A stretch of 64,000 nucleotides of DNA, taken from positions 62,001 to 126,000 of the forward strand of contig NZ_FOCV01000015.1 in the NCBI RefSeq assembly GCF_900110205.1. The letters run 5' to 3'. This document shows positions 53,470 through 62,839 of this stretch, one piece after another. The notes under the pieces are model-generated. The model worked only from the letters and a program-made list of their open reading frames with translations, did no database searches and had not been told where the DNA came from. The DNA is from Rhizobium tibeticum. GTDB taxonomy: Bacteria; Pseudomonadota; Alphaproteobacteria; Rhizobiales; Rhizobiaceae. Positions within the stretch are counted from its first letter, which is position 1. Every line of letters begins with the position of its first letter. The translations under genes were made by a program, and so were the position numbers.

Positions 53470-53795
53470 CGCGTCCATGGTTTGCGGCCGGTATAGATCC
53501 GGCCGTGACGCAACAAGAAAGACTGAAGTTGCTGGCGCGCCTGTTTCAGAGCACCGCTGGCCGCCTCGCGAGCCCGCACCAGGTCGCGGATCGCCTCATG
53601 GCCTTCATCCGGAACCCAGACCGCAGTCAGCTCGCCCGCGCGATGCAGGCGTGCCAGACTTATGGCATCCCGGCGGTTTGTCTTCACCCGGTCACCAGGA
53701 CGCTTAGGCACCAGCGACGGCGCCACCACCGCGCATTCATGCCCCAGTTCGACAATCTGACGGTAAAGGCCGTAACCGGTGGGACCCGCCTCATA
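53470..53795 (-). pseudogene. IS110-family transposase, internal part
   Basis: The minus strand reads YEAGPTGYGLYRQIVELGH, VVAPSLVPKRPGDRVKTNRRDAISLARLH and VWVPDEGHEAIRDLVRAREAA, the middle of an IS110 transposase. It starts at 53795, where the inserted IS1111-group element begins, and ends near 53470; the C-terminal third is missing. The N-terminal part is at 55355-55537. Confidence 0.85.
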
Positions 53796-53877
53796 GATCC
53801 TATGAGGCGGGTGGATAGCGACAGCGCTGTGGCAAAGTGAGTTGCTTAAACCACAACACCCTACCTTGGAGGCAAGC

Positions 53878-55041
53878 ATGCCCGTTGCAGCTCAGCGATC
53901 CGAAGCGCCGACCACTATCCAGACTGATCTTGGCGCAATCTTCGTCTCATTGGAACTCAGCCAATCGAAATGGCTGATCACGTCGCTGTCGCCGGGTGGT
54001 GGCGAGAAGATGTCTAAGCATGCGGTTGCGGCCGGCGACGTTGCCGGATTGCTGGCGCGTTTTGCCGAACTCAAGAGGAAGGCACGGGCGCGATCCGGGC
54101 GGTGCTTTCCGATCATTGTCATCCAGGAGGCTGGGCTCGACGGCTTCTGGATCCATCGGGTGTTGGAGATCGAGGGGATCGAAAGCCACGTTGTCGATCC
54201 GGCTTCGATTGCAACCTCGCGCCGGCGACGCCGGGCCAAGACCAACAGGATCGACGGCGAAGCGCTGGTCCGGGCGTTGCTCGCCTATCAGCGGGGCGAG
54301 CCGCGCGTGTGTGCGATGGTCCGGGTGCCGACGCCCGAGGAAGAGGACCGCCGCCGCCTCTCGCGTGAGCGCCAGGCCTTGACGAACGAGCGGGTGCAAC
54401 ACGTCAACCGTATCAAGGGCCTGCTGTTCAGCCAGGGCGTCTTCGACTACGAGCCGCTGCGCCGCGATCGGCGCAAGCAACTGGAGGAGCGTAAGACCGG
54501 CGATGGCCGTCCGCTGCCGGCACATTTGAAGGCACAGATCGGCCGCGAACTCGATCGGCTGGAACTACTGCTCAAGCAGATCAAGGTTATCGAGGCGGCC
54601 CGCGACGCCATGCTCGCTGCCACACAGGTCGTCTCGCCAGCACCAGCGATGCTGCTCGCCGTGAAAGGCATCGGGTCGGAGTTTGCCGCCGTGCTCTGGT
54701 CGGAGGGGCTGTCGCGTCACTTCGACAACCGACGACAGGTTGCCGCTTATGCCGGCCTTGCGCCGACACCCTGGCAGAGTGGCTCGGTTAATCACGACCA
54801 GGGGGTCTCGAAATCAGGCAATCCAAGGCTTCGAACGACAATGATCCAGATGGCCTGGCTTTGGGTCCGTCATCAACCGCACGCGGCGCTCACCTTGTGG
54901 TTTAGGGACCGGGTCAAACAGAACGGCGGCCGTCTCAAGAAGACGACGATCGTCGCGCTCGCCCGCAAGCTGCTCGTCGCGCTATGGAAATACGTCAATG
55001 CTGGCGTCGTCATCGAGGGCGCGATTATAAAGACCGTCTGA
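53878..55041 (+). CDS. IS110-family transposase (IS1111 group)
   Basis: The 387-residue protein has the RuvC-like N-terminal domain (IFVSLELSQSKW, IVIQEAGLDGFW, RAKTNRIDGEALVRALL) and the C-terminal Tnp20 domain (LLAVKGIGSEFAAVLWSE, QVAAYAGLAPTPWQSG, GNPRLRTTMIQMAW). The first catalytic acidic residue is Glu in SLELS where most IS110 have Asp in GIDV. A GGAGG box lies before ATG 53878; the frame from 53842 is longer but unsupported. It looks full length and potentially active. Confidence 0.92.
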   Translation: MPVAAQRSEAPTTIQTDLGAIFVSLELSQSKWLITSLSPGGGEKMSKHAVAAGDVAGLLARFAELKRKARARSGRCFPIIVIQEAGLDGFWIHRVLEIEGIESHVVDPASIATSRRRRRAKTNRIDGEALVRALLAYQRGEPRVCAMVRVPTPEEEDRRRLSRERQALTNERVQHVNRIKGLLFSQGVFDYEPLRRDRRKQLEERKTGDGRPLPAHLKAQIGRELDRLELLLKQIKVIEAARDAMLAATQVVSPAPAMLLAVKGIGSEFAAVLWSEGLSRHFDNRRQVAAYAGLAPTPWQSGSVNHDQGVSKSGNPRLRTTMIQMAWLWVRHQPHAALTLWFRDRVKQNGGRLKKTTIVALARKLLVALWKYVNAGVVIEGAIIKTV

Positions 55042-55339
55042 TCGGTTACCCGAACTGAATTCTGCAATCTTCCAGGACCCGATCAGTCCTGGCGGATCCG
55101 GGTGGACGAACCGAACTTTTGCTTGGCTCGAAATGAAATGCCGTCTCGTAGAATGGTCTCGTCCTCCTGAGCCCTTGTCCGCCGCAAGCGGGATGTTGGT
55201 GCCGCTGTTTCGAACAGCGAACCGTATATAAGTTGGATTTGGCTTGGCAACGAGCCGCGTCGCGCAATCGGGCTCAGACCATGGATGCCGCAATAACCGA
55301 CGGTGCAAAAAATGTCACCCTGACGACAGTTCCGTATTG
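55042..55339 (+). ncRNA. Candidate guide (bridge/seek) RNA region of the IS1111-group element
   Basis: About 300 bases between the transposase stop and the right inverted repeat code for nothing. In the IS1111 group this position carries the guide RNA used for target choice. Several small hairpins are possible, for example CCAGGAC..GTCCTGG near 55070 and TTCGAACAGCG-type near 55210. The structure was not computed. Confidence 0.35.
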
Positions 55340-55354
55340 ACCCTCCTCATATAA

Positions 55355-55537
55355 GCAAAAGTGAAGCTTGGCTGCGCGCTTGGAAAGCTTATTGACCATC
55401 GATGCCACTGATGCCGGCTCCGAGGAGATGTCGCCTAAAAACCGCACCTCGCCGTTGCGTGCTCCGTCGGCAATGGCCACCGAAATCTTCAACTTCGACG
55501 TATCCAACCCGATGAAAATTACGCTATCCTCTTTCAT
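55355..55537 (-). pseudogene. IS110-family transposase, N-terminal part
   Basis: ATG 55537 opens MKEDSVIFIGLDTSKLKISVAI with the first catalytic aspartate, then SKRAAKLHFC at the insertion border. Continues at 53795 after removal of the inserted element. Confidence 0.88.
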
Positions 55538-55942
55538 GGTTCGCCCTCGCTAAGTTTGGGGCTCGGCTCCGGCCATCCAGAGCACCCCCCGATTTTAACT
55601 TATCGCGTGGGGAGGGCCACCTTCTTCCGAGAACATACGGTCTAAACCGTGTCGATGAAGAAAGACCGCCGTCGCTCTATGCTTCGCTGACGGTCGACAT
55701 CCAATCTCCGAACACTTCCTTCAATCCCTCTGGGCTGCACACGATCTTGCGCTAGGCAGATGTGATGTCCGGCTGGCTTTCAGGGCGATCCCAGCTTGCC
55801 CCCTTTTCAACCATCTCATCACGGGGCCAGCGCAGGATAACCATGCTGCTCGTGGCGGTCACCCGCGCCACGACGCTCCGCCTAAACGGGCTACAAGATC
55901 TCACGAGTGCTTGCATTCATGAGCCGCAGGCCTCCCTTTCTC
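55538..55942. other. Intergenic region without a gene
   Basis: No frame here has recognisable protein features. The left part is probably the upstream end of the broken IS110 element. Confidence 0.5.
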
Positions 55943-56020
55943 CTAGAGGAATTTGGCAATCATGAGAATCCCTACGTACGTTGCCGTCGCGAGAAAAAGC
56001 AGTAGTCCTGGCCTTAGCAT
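55943..56020 (-). CDS. Possible 25-residue membrane peptide
   Basis: ATG 56020, preceded by GGGAGG at 4 bases, opens MLRPGLLLFLATATYVGIL and a lysine-containing end, then TAG. One helix. Length too small to prove; the ribosome site and hydrophobicity support it. Confidence 0.42.
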   Translation of the reverse strand: MLRPGLLLFLATATYVGILMIAKFL

Positions 56021-56345
56021 GGAGCCTCCCTTGTGCACGCGATTGCTACTTGAAGATGACCTTTCGCGCAAGCGGAGGCCTAGTGGTGACGACTATCGAG
56101 TTCTCTCCCCTACGGTAGGCGCTTGGGTATCTGCCGCGGTCCGTCGGGACTACGATGCAGTCCTGCCGCCGATGACGGGTTTACAATGCCAGCCCCGCAG
56201 ATAGTTATGCCGCGTTAGAGGCTGCACGTTACCGCAGCGCGTGCCGTAGGTGACTGAAAAAAATGCACCGACATGTCTTACTTTATATCATTCTAATTTA
56301 GCATTTGTTAGCCGTCTCCCAGCAACTATGCGGGAGGAGTTAAGA

Positions 56346-56531
56346 ATGCAGCGAGTCGAACCGAATTGTGCCGACACCGGATCCACGACCCGTGTGTGGT
56401 CGGTTAAGGATTTCGCAAAACGGAATCGACTCGACGAGGGAGAAGAGGCTCGACTCTTACAGTTATTTGGAGCATTCGCGTCTGCCAGCGAATTGCTGCA
56501 CAACGCGACACGAGAGCCGCGGTGGCGGTAG
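56346..56531 (+). CDS. Small hypothetical protein, 61 residues
   Basis: The product contains WSVKDFAKRNRLDEGEEARLLQLFG and ASELLHNA, a motif recalled from small conserved hypothetical proteins of rhizobia; function unknown. GGAGGAG 6 bases before ATG 56346 decides the start over the longer frame at 56250. It stops before an IS3 remnant on the other strand and appears complete. Confidence 0.65.
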   Translation: MQRVEPNCADTGSTTRVWSVKDFAKRNRLDEGEEARLLQLFGAFASASELLHNATREPRWR

Positions 56532-56559
56532 GGTCGGAGCAATCCCGGCATCGATAGAG

Positions 56560-56703
56560 AGTCTCGAACACGCTTCGGGCATGGTCGTGATCGAAGAACA
56601 GGCTCTCGTTGAACAGCTCGTCGCGCACCCGGTCGCTGAAGCACTCAGCATAGCCGTTCTGCATCGGATTTGCTGGCGCCATGTATTCGAGCGATGAGAG
56701 TGG
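56560..56703 (-). pseudogene. IS3-family transposase (orfB) fragment
   Basis: The minus strand reads MAPANPMQNGYAECFSDRVRDELFNESLFFDHDHARS, the integrase-core end of an IS3-type orfB. Both ends are missing. Confidence 0.82.
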
Positions 56704-56941
56704 CCAGAAATGGTGCTAATCGTCCGCCCATGCTGCGATGGCGCTAGACCCGGCAAAGCTATGCCGGGACCATCGCCGCAGCCGGCTTCGACGCTGCGGA
56801 GATGAAAGCTTCGCGTCTCCGCCAGTTACATGCCGCACCACATGGCGTATTCAAAACCGCCGGAGCTTACGTTCATTGGGGCGATGGGGCTTGAAATCAC
56901 CTGTTACCGCTCTCTATGTCCGGCAAACTGGAGGGGATGGA

Positions 56942-57070
56942 TTGACCTATGATTGGACAGGTGCGCGGAGCCGCAGAATCCGCCGCATCAAGATTCTGTT
57001 TTGCACAGCCGTTGCGGCTGCTGTCTCGGTATCGGTCTTGCTCAAGATCGTGGGAGTGGATATTAACTGA
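56942..57070 (+). CDS. Possible 42-residue membrane protein
   Basis: TTG 56942, with GGAGGGG about 6 bases upstream, opens a basic start (GARSRRIRRIK) and one helix (ILFCTAVAAAVSVSVLLKIVGV). Positive-inside topology is clear. The non-ATG start makes it uncertain. Confidence 0.45.
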   Translation: MTYDWTGARSRRIRRIKILFCTAVAAAVSVSVLLKIVGVDIN

Positions 57071-58635
57071 CCGTTAATGCCATCACTGGAGTGAGGTGGC
57101 GCGCATGCATTCGATTGGGCACCGTGATTACGACCGCATCACCCCTTAGTGCGGCACGAGGACCCGGCAGGCGGACCACACGAGGCCAATTCGCCGGGTC
57201 TTCTTTTCAGCCACTGATAGAAACACGTACCGCACCGCGTCAGTGCCGTCCATGCGTGGTTGTGCTTCAATAAGCGCGGCCCAGATACGGTCGGGTGCCT
57301 GCGATAGTGCTCCGAGATCCCCTCCGCAAACCCCTGCGGACCTCACAAGTGGCCACCCTCCCCATCAAACTGCTAAGCCCACCTATGCGAACGAAGGCGT
57401 CACGTTTTGGCTGCAGAAACTATATTCTAGAAGGGCTCGCAGAATTGCTCTGTGAGCAGGGCTAACACAAGGCTCGTCGAATCCCTTTGGGCCTTGCCTG
57501 TCTCTGTCTACGGCCAGGCCGCTGCATCAGCGGCGGCCTCGGCTTATTCGTCGTCGCCCCTTCAATCGCGGCCTTGGTGTCGGGACGCACTAGCGCCGCC
57601 AATGACCTTCCATTCCAAAAAGGGTTGAGACGACAACTGCGACTTCGCCAAGCTCACCGCGGAAATTCCCATTTCGGCTGACAGCAGAGGGATATCGGAA
57701 GCTTCAGGCGCTCCGCCATACCCGCTACCGCGATGTACTGCTTCCCCTCATCTGCCGGCTGCTGGTCGGTCAGCGCCTGCCCAGGGCCGTCGGTGATGTC
57801 CTTCAGACGCTCATCCTCCGCCGCAACGTCTATGGCAGCCTTCAGAATGCGCGCGAGACGTGGCCGAAAGACAAGCATCTGCGGCAAACCGCTGCAAGAA
57901 CTCCAGGGCATGAGGACGCTCCGGGCAGCCGGATCTGGCTGGTGAATGATCGCGCCCAATAGGCGACAACGGCACCGGAGCGGGCATAGCCCGTTCGAAA
58001 ACGGAGCCTGCCGCATGACGTCGTTCCCACAGTGAGGGAAACATCCCGCTTGGGCCAAGACATCAATAAGCACCGGCTCGAACCAGCGGGTTAAGATTGT
58101 CGAGCGCCCTGCAAGTGATGGCGAAGCGTCTACGCCGGAACTTTCTTGATGCAGCGTTGTTTGACTCATGGATGCCACCATCCGGCATTCACTCCTGGTG
58201 AAGGGGCCCTGTGACGCCACCCCGCGCAGGGCCTCTTTTGCTTCGGTGGCTATCGTAGTGCCGTCGTCGCGATCGAAGATGCGTTCGCCCAAGGTGGCGC
58301 ATGTAGCGCAACCCTGCAGATCGTCATAATCACGTGCTATCCGCCTATATCCCCCAGAAGTAGAGGGACCAGACGTTTCAACCGAGATCTTTATCTGGAT
58401 GCTTGTGTTGGGAACGCTTGTCGGCAGCCCTGCAAGCGCCGGGTCAAAGTTCGCAAACGAAGCGCGAAAGCCCGACAAGCAGTGCCGCAGCGCGCCGGCG
58501 AAACAGCCTCGTGATTACTGCACGCAATCTGCCTTAGCTTTTCGTGCTGGTCGCGGTACGGCTGGGCGTCCACTTCGCCACTCATTGCGACCCTCGTCTC
58601 CAGCCGACCAATCTTGCCGGCCTGCTCACCAAGCG
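57071..58635. other. Region of 1.6 kb without a confident gene
   Basis: The longest frame (minus, 57654-58478) has a cysteine-rich, low-order composition and no start site; I do not call it. A plus-strand stretch near 57718-57955 reads RDVLLPLICRLLVGQRLPRAVGDVLQTL, which could be a decayed gene piece of unknown family. The region looks like eroded DNA. Confidence 0.4.
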
Positions 58636-58863
58636 TCAATGGATGACCGCACGACGGCTCGCAGGTGCATGATATTTCTCCTCTCCGAAATCCTCTCGGA
58701 AATTTTCGATGCTTTCGAATGCCCGCAATGGATCTTCCACGCGTCCGAGAGGCGCGAATATCTCCGCCGCTGTCGCCATGCGGCTCACTTCCGGCATGTG
58801 GACTGCCCGCGGATCTCTGTAGGCCGCTACCTGTTCGGCAAACCGGTTGATCGGGAACGTCAT
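58636..58863 (-). CDS. Small hypothetical protein, 75 residues
   Basis: The product (MTFPINRFAEQVAAYRDPRA, ATAAEIFAPLGRVEDPLRAFESIE) is soluble and helical, without a recognised domain. GAGGG lies about 11 bases before ATG 58863; the in-frame extension to 59217 is unlike coding DNA. Lies upstream of and divergent to the DUF982 genes. Confidence 0.55.
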   Translation of the reverse strand: MTFPINRFAEQVAAYRDPRAVHMPEVSRMATAAEIFAPLGRVEDPLRAFESIENFREDFGEEKYHAPASRRAVIH

Positions 58864-59059
58864 CGACGTGTCACCCTCTTCCATTAGGCTTCGGATGTCT
58901 GACAAAGCGCAGCATTGCCCAATGACCGCCGATGGCGGGGTTAGGTAAATCCAGCGAATTCGTTCATCTCGCAGATCCAGTTTCTTTTCCTTTGAATGGA
59001 ACGATGTGGCGCCAGCGTCGATTGGGTTTAATTGACACCTTCGCGATTGGAGCGCGGCC

Positions 59060-59311
59060 ATGCTGGTACATCGATGGAAGAATCCTCTCGTTTTGGGAGA
59101 TAGCCGCATCCGTATTGTGGTTGGTTCGCCTGAGGAGGCCATTAATTGGCTGATCCATGAGCCGGACCAGAGCACAGCCAAGTGGCGGCGCGCATGGAAG
59201 GCGTGCCGAGCCGTCATTGAGGGTCGACTGAATGCTGAAGACGCCAGATCGGCCGTTCAGCCGCCGCCGCACGCTAAGTCGCTTTTAAACCTGCTGCAGC
59301 ACCGTTCTTGA
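59060..59311 (+). CDS. DUF982 family protein
   Basis: The 83-residue product has IRIVVGSPEEAINWLIHEPD and WRRAWKACRAVIEGRLNAEDARSAV, the DUF982 pattern (a rhizobial family of unknown function). GGAG is found 7 bases before ATG 59060. First of three such genes. Confidence 0.78.
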   Translation: MLVHRWKNPLVLGDSRIRIVVGSPEEAINWLIHEPDQSTAKWRRAWKACRAVIEGRLNAEDARSAVQPPPHAKSLLNLLQHRS

Positions 59312-59754
59312 ACTCGTCTTAGGGGAATGCCTAAGCGTGCCGACGGCGATGATCGCGGGCCGTTCCGGCTCTGCCACTCACTGTTCAGATATCTCTCGCA
59401 ACGCATGCGCGCCGAACGGCGACGCTTTGTGGCGTTCGATTTCATGCTTGTTCGGCGGCGTCGCCCCGGACCGTTTACTCGAACCGCCCATAAAGCAGCG
59501 GGAGGCACTTGCAGACGATAGCGCCATGTTCTGAGACCATTGAAGAGCGCACGTCCCCACGTGACTGCGGATCTCCTCCACTTCTCGCCAACCCTGTAAC
59601 AGCACGGCAACGCCGCGGTGGCACGAGGTCGACCATGTCTAACGCGGTGCCCATGCTAGACAAGCGTGAGCAGCCGCAGGACTGGCCGGCTCCCAGACAA
59701 TGGCACGTTTTCTGCAGGGTTAAGAATGTATTTGACCTGTGGAGACGGAGTGTA

Positions 59755-60018
59755 ATGGATCGGGGCACACGTGGAGAGTTCGTCCCTCGGACGCTCGTGA
59801 TGAGCGGCCCGGAAAAATACAGGCTGATGAGGTCGCTCGGAGACGCCGCCGACGCGCTTATTCATGCCCGGCCAATTGATGATGGCGAGAACTCCGTCGT
59901 TGCTGTCAGAGCCTGCCTGGACGCGCTTCATGGAAAGATATCCGAGCGTGATGCCAGAGAGGCGCTCATCCGCGCCGCCGAGGAGGCGGGCATCTCTGTT
60001 ATTACCGTCGTTCACTGA
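59755..60018 (+). CDS. DUF982 family protein
   Basis: The 87-residue product has YRLMRSLGDAADALIHARP and ACLDALHGKISERDAREALIRAAEEAG, a clear DUF982 sequence. GGAG precedes ATG 59755 (in GGAGTGTA); the longer frame from 59509 is not supported. It resembles the next gene closely. Confidence 0.82.
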   Translation: MDRGTRGEFVPRTLVMSGPEKYRLMRSLGDAADALIHARPIDDGENSVVAVRACLDALHGKISERDAREALIRAAEEAGISVITVVH

Positions 60019-60117
60019 AGCACTCTACGGCAAGTAGTCCCTCATGCTGCTCGAGCATCAACTGGAACGGTTATTGCACGACCACTAATATTCAAAATGC
60101 GAAGGGGACGAAGTGTC

Positions 60118-60381
60118 ATGAGTTTGAACATATCGCATCAGTTTCCTGCTGTTCGTCTCGTTATGGACGGCGCAGAACGATACAGGTTGATCAGAACGGT
60201 CGCCGACGTCGCCGAAGTCCTGGTGAAGGATTGGCCCTCCGACGACGGGGAAGAATACATCAACGCGCTCGTCGCCTGCCTGGACGCCTACAAAGAGACC
60301 ATTCCCGCGCTTGCGGCGCGAGAAGCCTTAATCCGTGCGGCCGACGAGGTACGCATACCGCATTTCACTCTTGTTTGCTGA
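60118..60381 (+). CDS. DUF982 family protein
   Basis: The 87-residue product (VMDGAERYRLIRTVADVAEVL, ACLDAYKETIPALAAREALIRAADE) is a paralogue of the gene at 59755, with the same length. AAGGGGA lies 9-10 bases before ATG 60118. Function unknown. Confidence 0.84.
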   Translation: MSLNISHQFPAVRLVMDGAERYRLIRTVADVAEVLVKDWPSDDGEEYINALVACLDAYKETIPALAAREALIRAADEVRIPHFTLVC

Positions 60382-60460
60382 CCTCATCGCGATCTCCTTT
60401 CGACTTTGATCGGGAACAATCCCGGCCCGAACAGCTTGGGCTAGACGAAAGGAAAGCGTC

Positions 60461-60607
60461 ATGACGATCATACCTACGGAGCCGAACCCGGCACCGATGC
60501 CAGGCCCGCTTCCCGGTCTGCCGCCGGATGTTCCGCAACCTCCGATCGAAGAGCCCGATCCGGACGAAAATGACGAGCCTCCAAAGCATATTTGTCATCG
60601 GGGGTAA
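60461..60607 (+). CDS. Proline-rich small protein, 48 residues
   Basis: MTIIPTEPNPAPMPGPLPG followed by PPIEEPDPDENDEPP: disordered, acidic and proline-rich, like small proteins recalled from other rhizobia. AGGAAA precedes ATG 60461. It is too short for the usual gene finders but the composition and ribosome site support it. Confidence 0.68.
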   Translation: MTIIPTEPNPAPMPGPLPGLPPDVPQPPIEEPDPDENDEPPKHICHRG

Positions 60608-60713
60608 CAAGTTCGATCGCTGTTGCGCCACCATCTTCACAACCGTCTTGCCTTGGTAACAAACTGGTCATAACCTGAAGGCGAGCGCTGTTCTGTTCAC
60701 GCCAGGAGCGAAC

Positions 60714-61451
60714 ATGATTGATGACGCTACAATCGACGCGCGGTTACCAGTCTTGTCGGACGGCGCAGTCCGGCAGATGTTTAATGAAATCAATACCAAG
60801 GGTTTCTGTTGCATTCCCGACTACATAAATGCAAACGACCTGCAGCGAATGCAGGTTTTTGTATCCCGGGCGGTTGCGAATTCTCAAAACGAGTATGTTG
60901 TCTTCCGTGGAAGCGAGGCCGTCTCGGGCACCGGGATGGACGAACTGGCAACATCCGCCGAATTCACGAGCATTTTCTCGCGGCTATATAGGCTTGCCTT
61001 GGGCAATGCGCCGCCGCAAGTGAAGTTTTACCAGATTCTGCGATGCCTTACAGGCAAGGGTGCGGCCCGTAACTCGCTGATATTTCACTATGATTCTTAC
61101 CTGATTACCGCCCTCATTCCGGTGACGATACCAGGGACGGGCAAACGAGGCGATTTTCTCCTGTTTCCCAATACGAGGAAGGTGAGAGCTTTTTATGCGC
61201 GAAACCTGCTCGACAAACTCTTACTCGACAATCGCATAACGCAGTTTGTGCTTCGCAAGCTGGCGCGGTCGCGAAATACATCGCTCGTCAGAGTTCACAT
61301 GGTTCCAGGCAGCCTTTATTTGTTCTGGGGCTACCGAAGCATCCACACAAACGAACCGTGCGATCCAGAGTCGGTACGCGCGACAGCGCTCTTCCACTTT
61401 GCCGATCCTCATGCTGGCAGTTCGCTAAAAGCGGGCTTGCGGCACTCCTAA
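60714..61451 (+). CDS. Phytanoyl-CoA dioxygenase-like protein
   Basis: The 245-residue protein resembles Fe(II)/2-oxoglutarate dioxygenases of the PhyH type. Candidate metal ligands are the histidine and aspartate in FHYDSY (about residues 123-126) and the histidine in RSIHTNEP (about 217). A distal arginine (ESVRATALFHF) could bind 2-oxoglutarate. The substrate is unknown and no biosynthetic partner is nearby. The start at ATG 60714 fits the first helix; the ribosome site (AGGAGCGAAC) is good. Confidence 0.68.
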   Translation: MIDDATIDARLPVLSDGAVRQMFNEINTKGFCCIPDYINANDLQRMQVFVSRAVANSQNEYVVFRGSEAVSGTGMDELATSAEFTSIFSRLYRLALGNAPPQVKFYQILRCLTGKGAARNSLIFHYDSYLITALIPVTIPGTGKRGDFLLFPNTRKVRAFYARNLLDKLLLDNRITQFVLRKLARSRNTSLVRVHMVPGSLYLFWGYRSIHTNEPCDPESVRATALFHFADPHAGSSLKAGLRHS

Positions 61452-61802
61452 TCCTTCTGCGCAGCGTCTGATGTCAATCTGCGTGCCAAATTCACTCCTC
61501 ACAGGCATCCGATTTTGGCTCTTCTCTATTCGGCGCGGTTGCGTCAAGCGCTTTTCAGTTTTCCATTGAGCGGATTTCGACGTCCATTTGCAGGCCCTTG
61601 CTTCTCTTCGGGATTGGCATTCTGGCCCTCCCATCATGGGATCAGAAGAACGAGGCGGTGCAATCTGACTCACGTCCTGACCGTTGGGACGGTCGGTACA
61701 AGAGCCAAAAGCGCACTCACCTCATCCATCGTCCCGCAAAGGACATCGTTCCGCGGGTCAGCGGAATTTCAGAGCTTCATTTTCATTGGTCGCGACGCTG
61801 GA
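61452..61802. other. Intergenic region without a clear gene
   Basis: Frames here show no recognisable protein. It likely includes the downstream border of the IS110 copy. Confidence 0.4.
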
Positions 61803-62839
61803 TCATACCGGTATTTCTCCAGGCTCTTTTGTCCACCGGAATTCGGAGCCATCACTCCACATGCGATGCATTATCACAGCTAATCGTCTTGAAAGCGCGA
61901 CGATCGCCTTTGATCGTCCGCGCCTTCGGGCGATACTCATTGCCCAGGCCTTCAGCCAGGACCATTTCTTCACCGGCTCAGCATGACCTGCGCGGCTTCG
62001 TAAAGAAGGGCACGCATCATGCCATCGCCACATAAGGAGACACGTCCGACACGATGGCTTTCTCCGGACTGATTGAGCACTGGGGTTAAGCCGAGTGCCG
62101 GTCCAACTGCTCGAGAGTTTTTGAAGCGAGCTGGAACGTCGATGGTGCTGACGAACGCAAGCGATGTGACGGGTCCGACGCCGGGTATCGTCATAAGGCG
62201 TCGGCAGGTGCCATCGTCGCGGACCTCATCCAGGACCTTTTGATGTAACTTCGCGAACTCGGTGCGCAGCTTCTCTCTGGCGGCAAGCAAAGGCGAGATG
62301 ATTTCGCCAAGTTCAGGCGCTCCGTCGATAAGCTCACGAATACGAGCTTCGAAGCCGATCGTTCTGACGATCCCTACCTTGAGGCCGAAGTTGCGCAGCA
62401 GCCCCCGGATATCGTTCTCTATGGCGATCGCCTTCTCTTGCAGTAGCTTACGTGCTGTCAGCAATGCGCGCCGTTTCTGGCTCGTCAAAGTCTTCACGTG
62501 AACGGGTCGAAACAGATTCACCCGCACCATCTGGGCGATGCCGCGGGCATCGTTGCGATCGGTCTTGTTCACCTGCGCCTTCAAAAAAGCTTTGGCGTGG
62601 CGCGTTTCAATACAAACCGCAGGCAAGCCGGCTTCGGCTAAGCCGCTGAACAGCCATTGAGACAGAGGACCGGCCTCGAGTCCTACGCGAGCAAGGCTAT
62701 ATGTCTGGTTGTTGAGGGTCGAAGCAAGATCGTCGGGGTGGCTTGTGACCTTCAGTTCGCGGCAGATTTTGCCCGTTTCATCGATAATGCATATCGCCGT
62801 CTCTTTCACAGAAACGTCCAGTCCGGCATAATACTTCAT
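61803..62839 (-). pseudogene. IS110-family transposase with one frameshift
   Basis: ATG 62839 opens MKYYAGLDVSVKETAICI, with NKTDRNDARGIAQM and the Tnp20 motif IPGVGPVTSLAFVSTID. Near 61978 the frame ends after AQVMLSR; the expected continuation KKWSWLKAWAMSIARRRG and HRMWSDGSEFRW is in the next frame. The loss of one G at this point explains it. Otherwise full length, so decay is recent. Confidence 0.88.

Larger units (their letters stand above)
53796..55354 (+). mobile_element. IS1111-group (IS110 family) insertion sequence
   Basis: The 1559-bp element has 12-base subterminal inverted repeats: TATGAGGCGGGT at 53801-53812 and ACCCTCCTCATA at 55340-55351, with one mismatch, 5 (or 7) bases from the left and 3 from the right edge. 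That offset is typical of the IS1111 group. Removing it rejoins KLHFC to YEAGPTGYG of the surrounding transposase gene. The noncoding part lies at the right end. Confidence 0.85.

Noticed and set aside
53784..53812. Palindrome read as a terminator
   Set aside because: It forms a strong hairpin but has no T-run; it is better explained by the inverted repeat of the IS1111-group element beside an identical target.
55953..56204. Plus-strand 83-codon frame
   Set aside because: No ribosome site and odd composition; the opposite strand has a better, though tiny, candidate.
57654..58478. Minus-strand frame of 274 codons
   Set aside because: No ribosome site, cysteine- and arginine-rich low-order composition and no recognisable domain; the DNA seems to be eroded remnants.
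61515..62035. Plus-strand frames opposite the IS110 C-terminal part
   Set aside because: They are shadows of the transposase reading frame on the other strand.
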